This document shows positions 1-8,112 of a stretch of 64,000 nt of DNA, piece after piece; the first letter of the stretch is position 1, and every line of letters starts with the position of its first letter. A program made the translations under genes and the position numbers. Below the pieces are notes generated by a model. The model was not told where the DNA came from. It ran no database searches and worked only from the letters and a program-made list of their open reading frames with translations. Source of the stretch: F23-D06 sp963603365 (GTDB taxonomy: Bacteria > Bacteroidota > Bacteroidia > Bacteroidales > WCHB1-69); assembly GCA_963603365.1 (NCBI GenBank), contig CAVCMI010000033.1, positions 1 through 64,000 on the forward strand, given 5' to 3'.

Positions 1-1152
1 TCCGTTGAACTTAGCTGGACAGAGACGGGCACGGCCACGGCCTGGAACATTGAGTACGGCCCGCAGGGCTTCACGCAAGGCACCGGCACGATAGTGCCCG
101 CCACCACCAACCCGTTCACGGTCGCCGGCCTTTCGACCACGGCCTACGACTTCTATGTGCAGGCAGACTGCGGCAGCGGCGAAAGCAGCGGCTGGAGAGG
201 GCCTGTCAGCGCAACGCCGGGCAGCTACAACATGCCGGCTACGGGCACGTCCACAATCACGATGTGCGAAGGCATCATCTACGATGACGGCGGCGCTGAC
301 GGCAGTTATTCTTCCTCTTGCGACGGCACGCTCGTGATCAACCCCGCCACGCCGGGCAACGTGGTCAAGGTGCAGGGCATAGGCACCTTCGCCACCGAGG
401 GCTATTATGACTACCTGACCATCTACGACGGTCCCAACAATACAGGCACGCAGCTCTTCACCTCTTTGGGCAACTCAAGCGGTATAATACCGGAATGCAC
501 CTCTACCTCAGGACCGATTACGCTCTATTTCTATTCTGACGGCAGTATGCAGTATTCCGGCTTTGCCTTGCAGGTGTCCTGCGTTGGTTCCGACCCCGGC
601 CCTACGCCTCCGGATCCCGAACCGGGCGTGATGTGCGATGCCCCTGCCAACCTTACGGTTTCAGACGTGTCATTCAACGGCGCCAGCCTCTCGTGGACAC
701 AGACCGGCACTCCTGACAGCTGGACTGTATATTTCCGCAAAGGCACCGAAGCCTGGACTACGGTGAACACCGCGACGCCGTCGCCGTACACCCTCACCGA
801 CCTCGCCCCGGAAAGCGACTACGAGGCCTACGTGGTGGCCGTCTGCGGCGACTCTGTCAGCTCGCCGTCCAACACCGTGACGTTCAGCACGCTGGCTGAC
901 GGCATTGCCGACTATGTTCTGTCCCAGACCAGACTCTACCCGAACCCGACGAGCAGCAACGTGACCGTTGTCAACAACAGCTGCATGATCGAGAAGGTTG
1001 AGGTGTATGACGTTTACGGCCAGACCCTCCGCGTGCAGCAGGTGAACGGCAACAGCGCCGTGCTTCCTGCCGGGGAGCTTGCCGCCGGCATGTACTTCGT
1101 GCGTATCATAACCGACAAGGGGACAGTCGTTAAACCGTTCACGAAACGGTAA
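1..1152 (+). CDS. T9SS-secreted protein with Fn3 and CUB-like domains (5' partial)
   Basis: The reading frame is open from base 1, so the gene starts upstream of the window; 383 codons are visible. They encode the end of one fibronectin type III module (to about base 230), a CUB-like beta domain (about 250-580, with the YDYLTIYDG signature), a Pro/Asp linker (about 590-630), a second Fn3 module (about 640-895) and a type A T9SS C-terminal sorting domain starting at RLYPNPTSSN (about base 931) and ending KPFTKR. Such proteins are exported by Sec, cross the outer membrane by the type IX system and are anchored or released at the cell surface. The Fn3/CUB combination suggests adhesion or binding to glycan or protein, often as the tail of a surface peptidase. 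The catalytic part, if any, lies outside the window. A strong hairpin terminator follows. The family call is secure; the function is not known. Confidence 0.85.
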   Translation, partial: SVELSWTETGTATAWNIEYGPQGFTQGTGTIVPATTNPFTVAGLSTTAYDFYVQADCGSGESSGWRGPVSATPGSYNMPATGTSTITMCEGIIYDDGGADGSYSSSCDGTLVINPATPGNVVKVQGIGTFATEGYYDYLTIYDGPNNTGTQLFTSLGNSSGIIPECTSTSGPITLYFYSDGSMQYSGFALQVSCVGSDPGPTPPDPEPGVMCDAPANLTVSDVSFNGASLSWTQTGTPDSWTVYFRKGTEAWTTVNTATPSPYTLTDLAPESDYEAYVVAVCGDSVSSPSNTVTFSTLADGIADYVLSQTRLYPNPTSSNVTVVNNSCMIEKVEVYDVYGQTLRVQQVNGNSAVLPAGELAAGMYFVRIITDKGTVVKPFTKR

Positions 1153-1177
1153 TCCCCAAAAACTTTTTCATAGCGTA

Positions 1178-1211
1178 AGAGGGTGCGCAAGTCTGCGCAT
1201 CCTCTTTTTTT
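1178..1211 (+). terminator. Rho-independent terminator after the Fn3/CUB gene
   Basis: A 12-bp stem (1178-1189 with 1194-1205, one G-T pair) closes a four-base loop and is followed by a run of seven T. It lies 26 bases after the stop codon at 1152. Confidence 0.85.
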
Positions 1212-1342
1212 ATGGTTATATGGCTGAAAATGCGGGGTCAGGCGATTATGTGCAATGACCGTATTTACAGATGCTCCGCCTGTCAGTGCCGCATGGTGAT
1301 ATTATTGAAGACACAGTTGGAGATGCCGTCGCCTTTATTTTG

Positions 1343-1350
1343 TATATTTG
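1343..1350 (+). promoter_or_regulatory. Bacteroidota -7 box for the HMA-domain gene
   Basis: TATATTTG matches the Bacteroidota -7 consensus TAnnTTTG and lies 40 bases before the ATG at 1391. A TTG at 1317-1319 could be the -33 element, though its spacing of 23 bases is slightly long. Confidence 0.55.
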
Positions 1351-1390
1351 CCGCGTTTTTCAAAAGAAGCAATTTAAAAACTCAATACAA

Positions 1391-1930
1391 ATGAAAAAAA
1401 TCATCTTTTTTGCCGTAATGGCGGTAGCAACGATGGGTGCTTTTGCCCAAAACCAGTCGATTGTCATCAAGACGAACGCATCCCTCAATTGCCAGAAGTG
1501 TTGTGACCGATTCAAAGACAATGTGCCTTTTTTTAAGGGCGTTACAGACTACACGTATGACAAGACGAACGGACAGTTGACCATCAGTTACAATGCCAAG
1601 AAGACAGATGCAGACCAGCTTCGCCAGCAAATCAGCAAACTGGGTTACGATGCCGACAATGTGAAGGCTGATGCCGATGCACGTGCCAAATTGCCCGCTT
1701 GCTGCCGCAATGCAGGTACTTGCGGGCATGATGCCAAAGCTGTCACTACGGAACACAAGTGTCAAGGCGCTGCCAACGGCGAGCATAAATGTCAGCACAA
1801 GTGCCAGCAGGATGCCAACAAGGTAACAGGCAGTAAAGCTGCTGCTGCAACGGAACACAAGTGTCAAGGCGCTGCCAACGGCGAACATAAATGTCAGCAC
1901 AAGTGCCCTAACGCACAGAACAAACAATAA
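1391..1930 (+). CDS. Secreted heavy-metal-associated (HMA) protein with duplicated Cys/His tail
   Basis: This is a 179-residue protein. A signal peptide (1-19, ending AFAQ) is followed by a ferredoxin-like HMA fold at about 22-95 with the metal motif CQKCC (C34, C37, C38), as in CopZ-type metal carriers. The tail (about 100-179) is rich in Cys and His and holds two nearly identical copies of a 19-residue unit beginning TEHKCQGAANG. It should bind soft or transition metals (copper, zinc, cadmium) in the periplasm or outside the cell. I chose the ATG at 1391 because it opens a clean signal peptide and lies just downstream of a -7 box. The gene stands alone between two terminators. Metal identity cannot be read from the sequence; buffering and delivery are both possible. 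Confidence 0.75.
   Translation: MKKIIFFAVMAVATMGAFAQNQSIVIKTNASLNCQKCCDRFKDNVPFFKGVTDYTYDKTNGQLTISYNAKKTDADQLRQQISKLGYDADNVKADADARAKLPACCRNAGTCGHDAKAVTTEHKCQGAANGEHKCQHKCQQDANKVTGSKAAAATEHKCQGAANGEHKCQHKCPNAQNKQ
1748..1907 (+). repeat. Near-perfect 58-bp direct repeat inside the HMA gene
   Basis: Bases 1748-1805 and 1850-1907 differ at one position (gcgag versus gcgaa) and are offset by 102 bp, a multiple of three. The repeat duplicates a Cys/His-rich peptide unit while keeping the frame, which suggests a recent tandem expansion. Confidence 0.9.
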
Positions 1931-1950
1931 ATAGTTAAACCCGAATTGTA

Positions 1951-1990
1951 CGGGAGGGAGGCGGTAGATACCGCCTCCCTCCCGTTTTTC
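1951..1990. terminator. Strong hairpin terminator between convergent genes
   Basis: A perfect 16-bp GC-rich stem (1951-1966 with 1969-1984) is followed by TTTTTC on the plus strand. It lies between the HMA gene (plus) and the membrane-protein gene ending at 2018 (minus), so it may act in both directions; the T run favours the plus strand. Confidence 0.85.
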
Positions 1991-2017
1991 TTGTGATTAA
2001 CTACAAAGCGGTTGTTG

Positions 2018-2710
2018 TCACTTTTTCTTCATTGCAGCGACAGAGAGGAACAGGCCGAGCACGACGCCGCACAATGCGGCAAAGAGTACCTGAAAGTCGC
2101 CGGGCAGACAGAATGTCAAGGTATGTGCCGGGATCCAGAAGAGGGGTATGGTTTTCTTGAAGACGAAATTCCATTGCGTGTCCCAGTCGAGGTTGCGGAT
2201 GTGCTCGCCAACATGAACCGGGCGGAGCAGGCAAAACGCGCTTCCTTGATAGGAGGCGATGTGCATGTCACTGATTTTGTGGATGGTCATGAAGACAGGA
2301 GCAAACGAGGTGTTCATCATCAGGCTGATACAGAACGCCCCTGCCAGTTTCAGCAAGCAGAAGTCGCCGTCCATAGCCTTTTTTACGCCGTCAAAGCAGG
2401 CTGCTTTATCCATAAATGAGGGGATGCCTTCTCTGAACACGTTCATGGCCAATGCTATCCACATGCCCAGTAAGCCCCATACGATGAATTTCGGGAATAG
2501 TCCGAACTCTTTGCTGCAATAGTAACCTTTCTTTATCCTCAGCCCGAGCATCTCGCCGAAAGTGGCCAGGATTCCGAATTTCAGGAAGGCCATCCACAAG
2601 GGAAAGCGTTGCGTCAGCGTGCAGAATGTGTCGTAGACCTGCTTGCTGACAAAGAAAGGAAGCAGGAAAAGAATGACTATGCAGAGGGTAATGATGTCGT
2701 TTTTCTTCAT
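2018..2710 (-). CDS. Mpv17/PMP22-like integral membrane protein
   Basis: This 230-residue protein is very hydrophobic, with about five membrane segments: N-terminal 7-22, around 45-60, 78-95, 122-140 and a C-terminal one at about 205-225. The C-terminal stretch, with FKKTIPLFWIPAHTLTF before a last helix, resembles the conserved end of the Mpv17/PMP22 family, whose bacterial members have no assigned function. The end KKK is cytoplasmic by the positive-inside rule. It lies 42 bases after the DUF3078 gene and is probably last in that transcription unit; its stop backs onto the hairpin at 1951-1990. The family assignment is from memory of the motif and is moderate; inner-membrane location is safe. 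Confidence 0.55.
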   Translation of the reverse strand: MKKNDIITLCIVILFLLPFFVSKQVYDTFCTLTQRFPLWMAFLKFGILATFGEMLGLRIKKGYYCSKEFGLFPKFIVWGLLGMWIALAMNVFREGIPSFMDKAACFDGVKKAMDGDFCLLKLAGAFCISLMMNTSFAPVFMTIHKISDMHIASYQGSAFCLLRPVHVGEHIRNLDWDTQWNFVFKKTIPLFWIPAHTLTFCLPGDFQVLFAALCGVVLGLFLSVAAMKKK

Positions 2711-2752
2711 ATCTGTATCGGAAAAGAGAAGTGGTTAATTGTATTGCAGATG

Positions 2753-3751
2753 TCAGAAACTGTATCCGATACCGAGGCCGACAACCTCCTTGAACTGAAC
2801 GCGGGCCTTAGGTTCGCCCGGTTCGCCGTCGGGGCCGGGCATCCCGGCAATCATCACCTGGTCGTAGTATTTCATTGAGGTCATAAGGCTTACGCTCAAG
2901 CATTTCAGGAAATTATAGGATATGGCGAAGTCCCAGTCGATGTCAAAGTTGCCGAAATGCTGTTTTTTAGAGGTATAGGGGGTGAAGAGGGTAATGGTGG
3001 AGATGATTTTGAGGTTCTTGATCCGGGTGTAGTTCACGCTTCCTTTGAAACTGAGACCGAGAGCGGCGCTACCTGCCGGACGGTACAGGTCGCCCAAGCT
3101 GTTTGCCTTTTCGGGCAGGCCGTAGCGGTCGCGCAGAATGGAGTCGCGGCAGTAAGTAAGACGTCCGGCCAACGGGGAGACATAAACGGAGAAGATGTCA
3201 TTGGGCATGAAGTCGAGACCGAGGGAGAGGTCAGTATAGGAGGGGGACGCCCATTTGGAAATCAGTGTCTTGTCTCCTGCGTCGTTGTTGGCGTACTCAT
3301 AGCCGGGTGCGTATTGGGTCTTGTGGCTGCCTAAGAGGGAGAGATACCAGGACTTGGCCAGTTTGTATCCGAATTTAGAGGTAAGGTATAGCTTGTCGTT
3401 CGATTTTCGCCAGCTGGGGGTAAGGTCGGAGGAGTAGAGTTCTCCGATTTCCGTGTCGAGGTTGCTGTCCCAGGCGATGTTGCCTTTTTTGTATGACAGG
3501 GTCAAGTTGGCATAGACCACGCCTGTGACGTTGTTGTTGCCGCCGGCGGCCCAGTTCCAGAATTGCGTTTGCGAGGCATTGAGCCCCACCATGCCCGTAA
3601 ATCGCCAATGCTTCACGCTGTCGGTGATCTCTGCCGATTTCACTTTGGTTTCCATTGCTGTTTTTGCCGCGCTCTTTTCATCTTGAGCATGCAGTGCGGT
3701 GACAGAGATGCCTAAAAGCAGTAACGTCACGAAAAAGTAGTTGGATTTCAT
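2753..3751 (-). CDS. DUF3078 outer-membrane beta-barrel protein
   Basis: A 332-residue protein with a signal peptide (1-22, ending LHAQ) followed by a beta-rich body of alternating aromatic and polar strands, including W-R-F-T-G-M-V-G-L-N-A-S-Q-T at about 49-62 and N-W-A-A-G-G-N-N-N nearby, typical of the Bacteroidota DUF3078 family. The protein ends in aromatic F, as expected for a BAM-assembled barrel. Family members are predicted outer-membrane proteins of unknown role. It lies 15 bases downstream of the arginase-fold gene on the same strand, so it is probably cotranscribed with it. Confidence 0.8.
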   Translation of the reverse strand: MKSNYFFVTLLLLGISVTALHAQDEKSAAKTAMETKVKSAEITDSVKHWRFTGMVGLNASQTQFWNWAAGGNNNVTGVVYANLTLSYKKGNIAWDSNLDTEIGELYSSDLTPSWRKSNDKLYLTSKFGYKLAKSWYLSLLGSHKTQYAPGYEYANNDAGDKTLISKWASPSYTDLSLGLDFMPNDIFSVYVSPLAGRLTYCRDSILRDRYGLPEKANSLGDLYRPAGSAALGLSFKGSVNYTRIKNLKIISTITLFTPYTSKKQHFGNFDIDWDFAISYNFLKCLSVSLMTSMKYYDQVMIAGMPGPDGEPGEPKARVQFKEVVGLGIGYSF

Positions 3752-3766
3752 TACGTTTTGTTTTTG

Positions 3767-4942
3767 TTAACAATTGAGTTTGTTGAAAGCGCGCCACCAT
3801 CTGCCGGGCACTTGGTCATTGCATGCCACCAGGTAGTCGTGTTTGGTGCAGGGCAGGTAGCAGGTCTGTTTGATGTCTTTGTCTTTGCTGATAATGGGCA
3901 CGGCCATCCACCAGCGTCCGGTTTTTTTGCTGCAGAAGAACACAAGGTCTTCCAAGGCGCCGGAGACGGCAATGCTGTATTGGCGGTAGTTGTCTTTCTC
4001 CCTGAAGTTGCTGTCGTTTGGCCGGTTGATGAATCCCTCGATGAAGTACCAGAGGATGTGCGCTATCAGTTGAGAGGTCTGGTTGCTGTAGTCCAAGGTG
4101 GGGTTGTATTCGTAGATGCCGAATGAGGAGAGTTTGTCGCTCAGTCCGGCGTATTTGGCTATCTGGCAAATCTCTTCGCCATAGAAGCCGTTGGAGGAGG
4201 CGTGTGGGCAGCCGGGCGCGTCGGGGCGGCGCACCGCAGATATGTCAAAGGAGATCATGTCAGCATTGCGCACGATGGGTTCCACGTCTTCAATGTTTTT
4301 GCGCATAGTGCCTACACGGTAGGTTTCAAAGAACAGTTCGTCCATAAGCTTGATGACGGCCGGGCTGTTCATATAGGTCTGGTAGCCGATGTTGGCATAA
4401 TTGAGCAGGTAGTTGGGCTGTTGCAGGACGATTTTGTTCAGATACCGGTCGGAGCGTATCGGCGAGTGCTCGTCGCCGAGGTCAAAGCAGGAGTCAACCG
4501 CCACGAGGTTGGTTACGCGTTCTGTTTTTTCGTAGGCGCGGTAGTTGGCGAACGCCAAGTCGTTGCTTCCGCCCAATATGATTGGTATGACGTTGTGTTC
4601 CAGCAGACAGGCGCAGATGTCGGAGACTATTTCGTAGGTGTCGTCAACGGTTTTGCCGATGCGGACGTTACCGAGGTCGATGATGCGGACGGGCGCGTTC
4701 CAGGCGTAGAGTTGGTAGAACTGCCGCCGGATCTCGTCCGGGGCGAGCGCGCAAGAGCTGTTCTGCCAGCTGTTCCGGGATTCCGGCACGCCAAGGATGG
4801 CTATCTGAGCCTCGCCGATGTTGAGAGAAGCGGCCGGATTGTATTGCAGGATGCAGGAGAGCAGCCTGTCGTCGGATTGTTTCTCTTCGTGAATCCCGAG
4901 CGTAACGATGTCAACGGGGTCAAAATAGAGTGAAAGGTCCAT
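3767..4942 (-). CDS. Arginase/formiminoglutamase-fold protein with degenerate metal site
   Basis: This 391-residue protein has the ureohydrolase fold. The three metal-binding motifs can be located but are altered: GGSND replaces GGDHS, AVDSCFDLGD replaces the DAHxD motif, and SFDISAVRRPDAPG replaces the SFDxDxxDP motif. Several of the Asp and His residues that hold the two Mn ions in arginase, agmatinase and HutG are missing, so ordinary hydrolase activity is doubtful. Bacteroidota commonly carry such a gene next to topA, and here the topA stop lies two bases before its start. It may be a structural or regulatory paralogue, or an enzyme with a different site. The start MDLSLYFD fits homologues as I recall them. 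Confidence 0.75.
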   Translation of the reverse strand: MDLSLYFDPVDIVTLGIHEEKQSDDRLLSCILQYNPAASLNIGEAQIAILGVPESRNSWQNSSCALAPDEIRRQFYQLYAWNAPVRIIDLGNVRIGKTVDDTYEIVSDICACLLEHNVIPIILGGSNDLAFANYRAYEKTERVTNLVAVDSCFDLGDEHSPIRSDRYLNKIVLQQPNYLLNYANIGYQTYMNSPAVIKLMDELFFETYRVGTMRKNIEDVEPIVRNADMISFDISAVRRPDAPGCPHASSNGFYGEEICQIAKYAGLSDKLSSFGIYEYNPTLDYSNQTSQLIAHILWYFIEGFINRPNDSNFREKDNYRQYSIAVSGALEDLVFFCSKKTGRWWMAVPIISKDKDIKQTCYLPCTKHDYLVACNDQVPGRWWRAFNKLNC

Positions 4943-4944
4943 GG

Positions 4945-7437
4945 TTACGCTTTTCTTCTGACGGTTCTTTTTTTGGCGGTCGGGGCGGTAGTGGCGATGA
5001 TGTCCAGACAGTCCTGGAAGGTGAGGTTTTCGGCCACGCGCCCTTTGGGGATCTTGTAGTTGTCCGTGCCGTTGGTGATATAGGCGCCGTAGCGTCCGTT
5101 CATCACTTTTATTTGCGGGTCTTCGTCAAAGGAAAGGAGCACATTTTTGTTCGGCGCACCCTGAATACTCTCTATTGCCTGTTCCAATGTGATTGTTTGT
5201 ATGTCGGTGCCTTTGGCAAGTGTCACGTTCTTGCCGTCGTATTTCAGGTAAGGGCCGAAACGTCCCGCCGTCACGAAGATGTCTTTGCCGTCGAGTTGCC
5301 CTAAAAGCCGCGGAGCCCTGTCGGCGTCTTTCTGCTGTTTTTCCTTGATGAGTTCAACGCATCGGTCTATCGTGATCTCAAGCGGGTCTTCGCCTTTAGG
5401 AATGGAGACGAAGGCGTTGTTGTAGCGGATGTAGGGACCGAACCTGCCGGCGCCGACTGTCACATCGTGGTCTTCCCACTTCCCGAGGTCACGGGGCAGT
5501 TTGAACAGTTCAAGGGCTTCGTCAAGCGTGATGGTCTCAAGGAACTGGTTGGGTGCGAGGCGGGCATAGCGCGTCTTCTCGTCAGCATAGTCCTCCCCGA
5601 TCTGTACCATAGGCCCGAATTTGCCCAGTTTGGCGAACACTTTGGCGTTGGTCTTGGGGTCGTAGCCCAGGAAACGCTCGCCGTTGGCCTTCTTGGAGAA
5701 GTTCAAGGCATGGTCGATGTTTTCGTGGAAGTTGCCGTAGAACCGCTGTATCATGTCATGCCAGTCTTCCTTCCCGTCGGCGATCTCGTCAAACTGCTTT
5801 TCCACGTCGGCTGTGAATCCGTAGTCCATGATGTTCTCAAAGTTCTGCTGCAGGTAGTCGTCCACGACGATTCCGACATTGGTTGGGAAAATTTTGTCTT
5901 TCTCAAAGCCGAATTTTTCCTTTTTGGTCTCTTCGGTCAGTGTGTTTTTCTTCAAGATGAGGCATTGGTAAGGTCGTTCGCTCCCCGGCCGGGTGGCTTT
6001 CTCCACATAGCCTCTTTTCTGGATTGTGGTGATGGTGGGCGCGTAAGTCGATGGACGCCCGATGCCCAGCTCTTCCAGCTTTTTCACAAGGCTGGCTTCC
6101 GTATAGCGTGCGGGCGGCTGGGTGAAACGTTGGGTGGCTGTGATGACGGAATAGTTCAGTTGCTCGTCCGCTTCCATTTGCGGAAGCATGCCTTTTGTCT
6201 CTTCGCTCTCTTCATCTTTCGATTCGTTGTAAACTTTCAAGAAACCCGGGAACAGGACAACCTCTCCCGAAGCGACGAACTTTTCTTCCCTGTTGGAGAC
6301 GGGGATGGTGATGACGGTCTTTTCAATCTTGGCATCGCTCATCTGCGAGGCAATGGTCCGTTTCCAGATCAGTTCGTAGAGATGTTTGGAGAAGACGTCC
6401 CCGGGGATCGACTGGCGGGAGATGTCGGTAGGCCGGATGGCCTCGTGGGCCTCTTGCGCGCCTTTGGTTTTGGTGATATAGTTGTGCGTATGCACGAATT
6501 CCTCACCGTAAAGGTTTGCGATGGTGTCTCTTGCAGATGCGAGCGCCAGGTTAGAAAGGTTTACGGAGTCGGTTCTCATATAAGTGATGTGACCGGCCTC
6601 GTAGAGTTGCTGAGCCACCACCATGGTCTTGCTCACCGAGTAGCCAAGCTTGCGCGAAGCCTCTTGCTGAAGCGTGGAGGTGGTGAACGGAGGGGCAGGG
6701 CTTTTCTTGCCGGGATGCTTCTCTATGGCGCTGATTCTGAATTGGGCGGTCATGCAGGCATTCAGGAACTCAGCGGCGGCATCCCGGTCGTTGAACCGTT
6801 TGTTGAGTTCCGCCTTGAGTTCCACTTTGCTGTCACGCAACGGATGAAACAATCCCTCTACACGGTATGAGGAGGAGGTCTGGAAATGCTCGATCTCGTG
6901 CTCGCGCTCCACTATGAGTTTGACGGCTACCGACTGCACGCGCCCGGCCGACAGCTGCGGCTTGACTTTGCGCCATAACACGGGAGACAGTTCAAAGCCG
7001 ACAAGACGGTCCAGCACGCGCCGTGCCTGCTGGGCATTGACAAGGTCAATGTTCAGCTCGCGCGGATTTGCCAGGGCCTGCGAGATGGCGCTCTTCGTGA
7101 TCTCGTGGAATACGATGCGCTTCACTTTTGCGGGGTCAATGCCCGTGACTTGCAACAGATGCCATGATATGGCTTCACCCTCGCGGTCGTCATCCGTCGC
7201 AAGCCACACGGTGTCAGCGGCGTCTGCTTTCTTCTTTATTTCGTTGATGAGCGCTTTCTTGTCTCCAAGCACGATGTAGTTGGGCTCAAAACTGTTCGCG
7301 ACATCAATGCCGAGGTCTTTCTGCGGCAAGTCTCGGATGTGACCTTTGCTTGAGATGACTTCAAAGTCATTGCCTATGAATTTCTGGATGGTCTTGGCCT
7401 TTGCAGGAGACTCGACAATAATCAGGTTCTTACTCAT
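4945..7437 (-). CDS. topA: DNA topoisomerase I
   Basis: This 830-residue type IA topoisomerase relaxes negative supercoils. The Toprim domain (1-about 135) carries Glu in IIVESPAKAKTI and the DDDREGEAI motif near residue 80. The catalytic tyrosine is Y286 in YMRTDSVNLS. LSAGRVQSVAVKL marks the cleavage core. The C-terminal part has four Toprim-C repeats (GKFGPMV, GRFGPYI, GRFGPYL and GRYGAYI, each followed by a helix) in place of the zinc ribbons of the E. coli enzyme, as is normal in Bacteroidota, and it ends in a basic KKRTVRRKA tail. Length and motifs are complete. It is encoded between the RibF-like gene and the arginase-fold gene on the same strand. Confidence 0.97.
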   Translation of the reverse strand: MSKNLIIVESPAKAKTIQKFIGNDFEVISSKGHIRDLPQKDLGIDVANSFEPNYIVLGDKKALINEIKKKADAADTVWLATDDDREGEAISWHLLQVTGIDPAKVKRIVFHEITKSAISQALANPRELNIDLVNAQQARRVLDRLVGFELSPVLWRKVKPQLSAGRVQSVAVKLIVEREHEIEHFQTSSSYRVEGLFHPLRDSKVELKAELNKRFNDRDAAAEFLNACMTAQFRISAIEKHPGKKSPAPPFTTSTLQQEASRKLGYSVSKTMVVAQQLYEAGHITYMRTDSVNLSNLALASARDTIANLYGEEFVHTHNYITKTKGAQEAHEAIRPTDISRQSIPGDVFSKHLYELIWKRTIASQMSDAKIEKTVITIPVSNREEKFVASGEVVLFPGFLKVYNESKDEESEETKGMLPQMEADEQLNYSVITATQRFTQPPARYTEASLVKKLEELGIGRPSTYAPTITTIQKRGYVEKATRPGSERPYQCLILKKNTLTEETKKEKFGFEKDKIFPTNVGIVVDDYLQQNFENIMDYGFTADVEKQFDEIADGKEDWHDMIQRFYGNFHENIDHALNFSKKANGERFLGYDPKTNAKVFAKLGKFGPMVQIGEDYADEKTRYARLAPNQFLETITLDEALELFKLPRDLGKWEDHDVTVGAGRFGPYIRYNNAFVSIPKGEDPLEITIDRCVELIKEKQQKDADRAPRLLGQLDGKDIFVTAGRFGPYLKYDGKNVTLAKGTDIQTITLEQAIESIQGAPNKNVLLSFDEDPQIKVMNGRYGAYITNGTDNYKIPKGRVAENLTFQDCLDIIATTAPTAKKRTVRRKA

Positions 7438-7482
7438 AGTGTTACGATGATATGTAGATGGTGTGTTTCTTTTGTTTACGAT

Positions 7483-8094
7483 TTATGGTTCAGTCGTTTG
7501 GCCGGTTGTCTCTTTTGCCGACGGCTTGGGGTTATAGTGGTAGCCGAGCAGTTCGTCGGCTTTGTCGAATTGGCGCCGGGAGATGAGCTCGCGTATCCGG
7601 CACGATCTGACTTCAATGTCGTTGGACTGGTATTCGGGTATTTCTATGACGTTGACACCATGCTTGAGGCATACCGTTTCGATGTCGTGAATGTGACCGC
7701 CGCCGCCATGCCCCATGGTGTGGTGCGGCCCCATAAGGAGCGCATGGACGTGAAGCCGGCCGATCAGGTATTGTTCCAGGAATTCCACGTAGGTGAGTTC
7801 CGAGAATGCCTTTGTGAACGGAACGACAATGGCGGCTTCGATGCCGGCACTGTCCAGCTTCTGCAGGTTCTCTTCCAGGGTGTTGATGGTGAAAAAGCCG
7901 CTGCCGGGATGCAGCACTTGCCGGGGATGCGGATGGAATGTGACAACAACGCTTTGACCGCCTGTCTCGCCGGCTGCGTTGCGGAGACATTCGAGCAGAC
8001 GCTGATGCCCAAGATGAACCCCGTCAAAGGAGCCGACGGCTGCGACAGGTTTCGTCAAGGTTATACTCTCATCAAATCCGTTGAAAACCAGCAT
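7483..8094 (-). CDS. RibF-like FAD synthetase domain protein (adenylyltransferase part only)
   Basis: A 203-residue protein that matches the N-terminal FMN adenylyltransferase domain of bifunctional RibF. GSFDGVHLGHQ (about 21-31) is the nucleotidyltransferase (G/S)FDGxHxGH signature, and VVTFHPHPRQVL and the TYVEFLEQYL region follow. The riboflavin kinase domain that makes full RibF about 310 residues long is absent. The usual VGYDFxFGxxR loop is replaced by LLMGPHHTMGHGGGG, with its many His and Gly residues. It may adenylylate FMN, another nucleotide or none. It lies 18 bases after pheT and probably shares its transcript. Confidence 0.75.
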   Translation of the reverse strand: MLVFNGFDESITLTKPVAAVGSFDGVHLGHQRLLECLRNAAGETGGQSVVVTFHPHPRQVLHPGSGFFTINTLEENLQKLDSAGIEAAIVVPFTKAFSELTYVEFLEQYLIGRLHVHALLMGPHHTMGHGGGGHIHDIETVCLKHGVNVIEIPEYQSNDIEVRSCRIRELISRRQFDKADELLGYHYNPKPSAKETTGQTTEP

Positions 8095-8112
8095 GTCAAA
8101 AAAGTTGTCCCT

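Noticed and set aside
5467..6870. Long open frame opposite topA
   Set aside because: It is antisense to a well-conserved gene and has no recognisable domain; long antisense frames are expected in GC-rich coding DNA.
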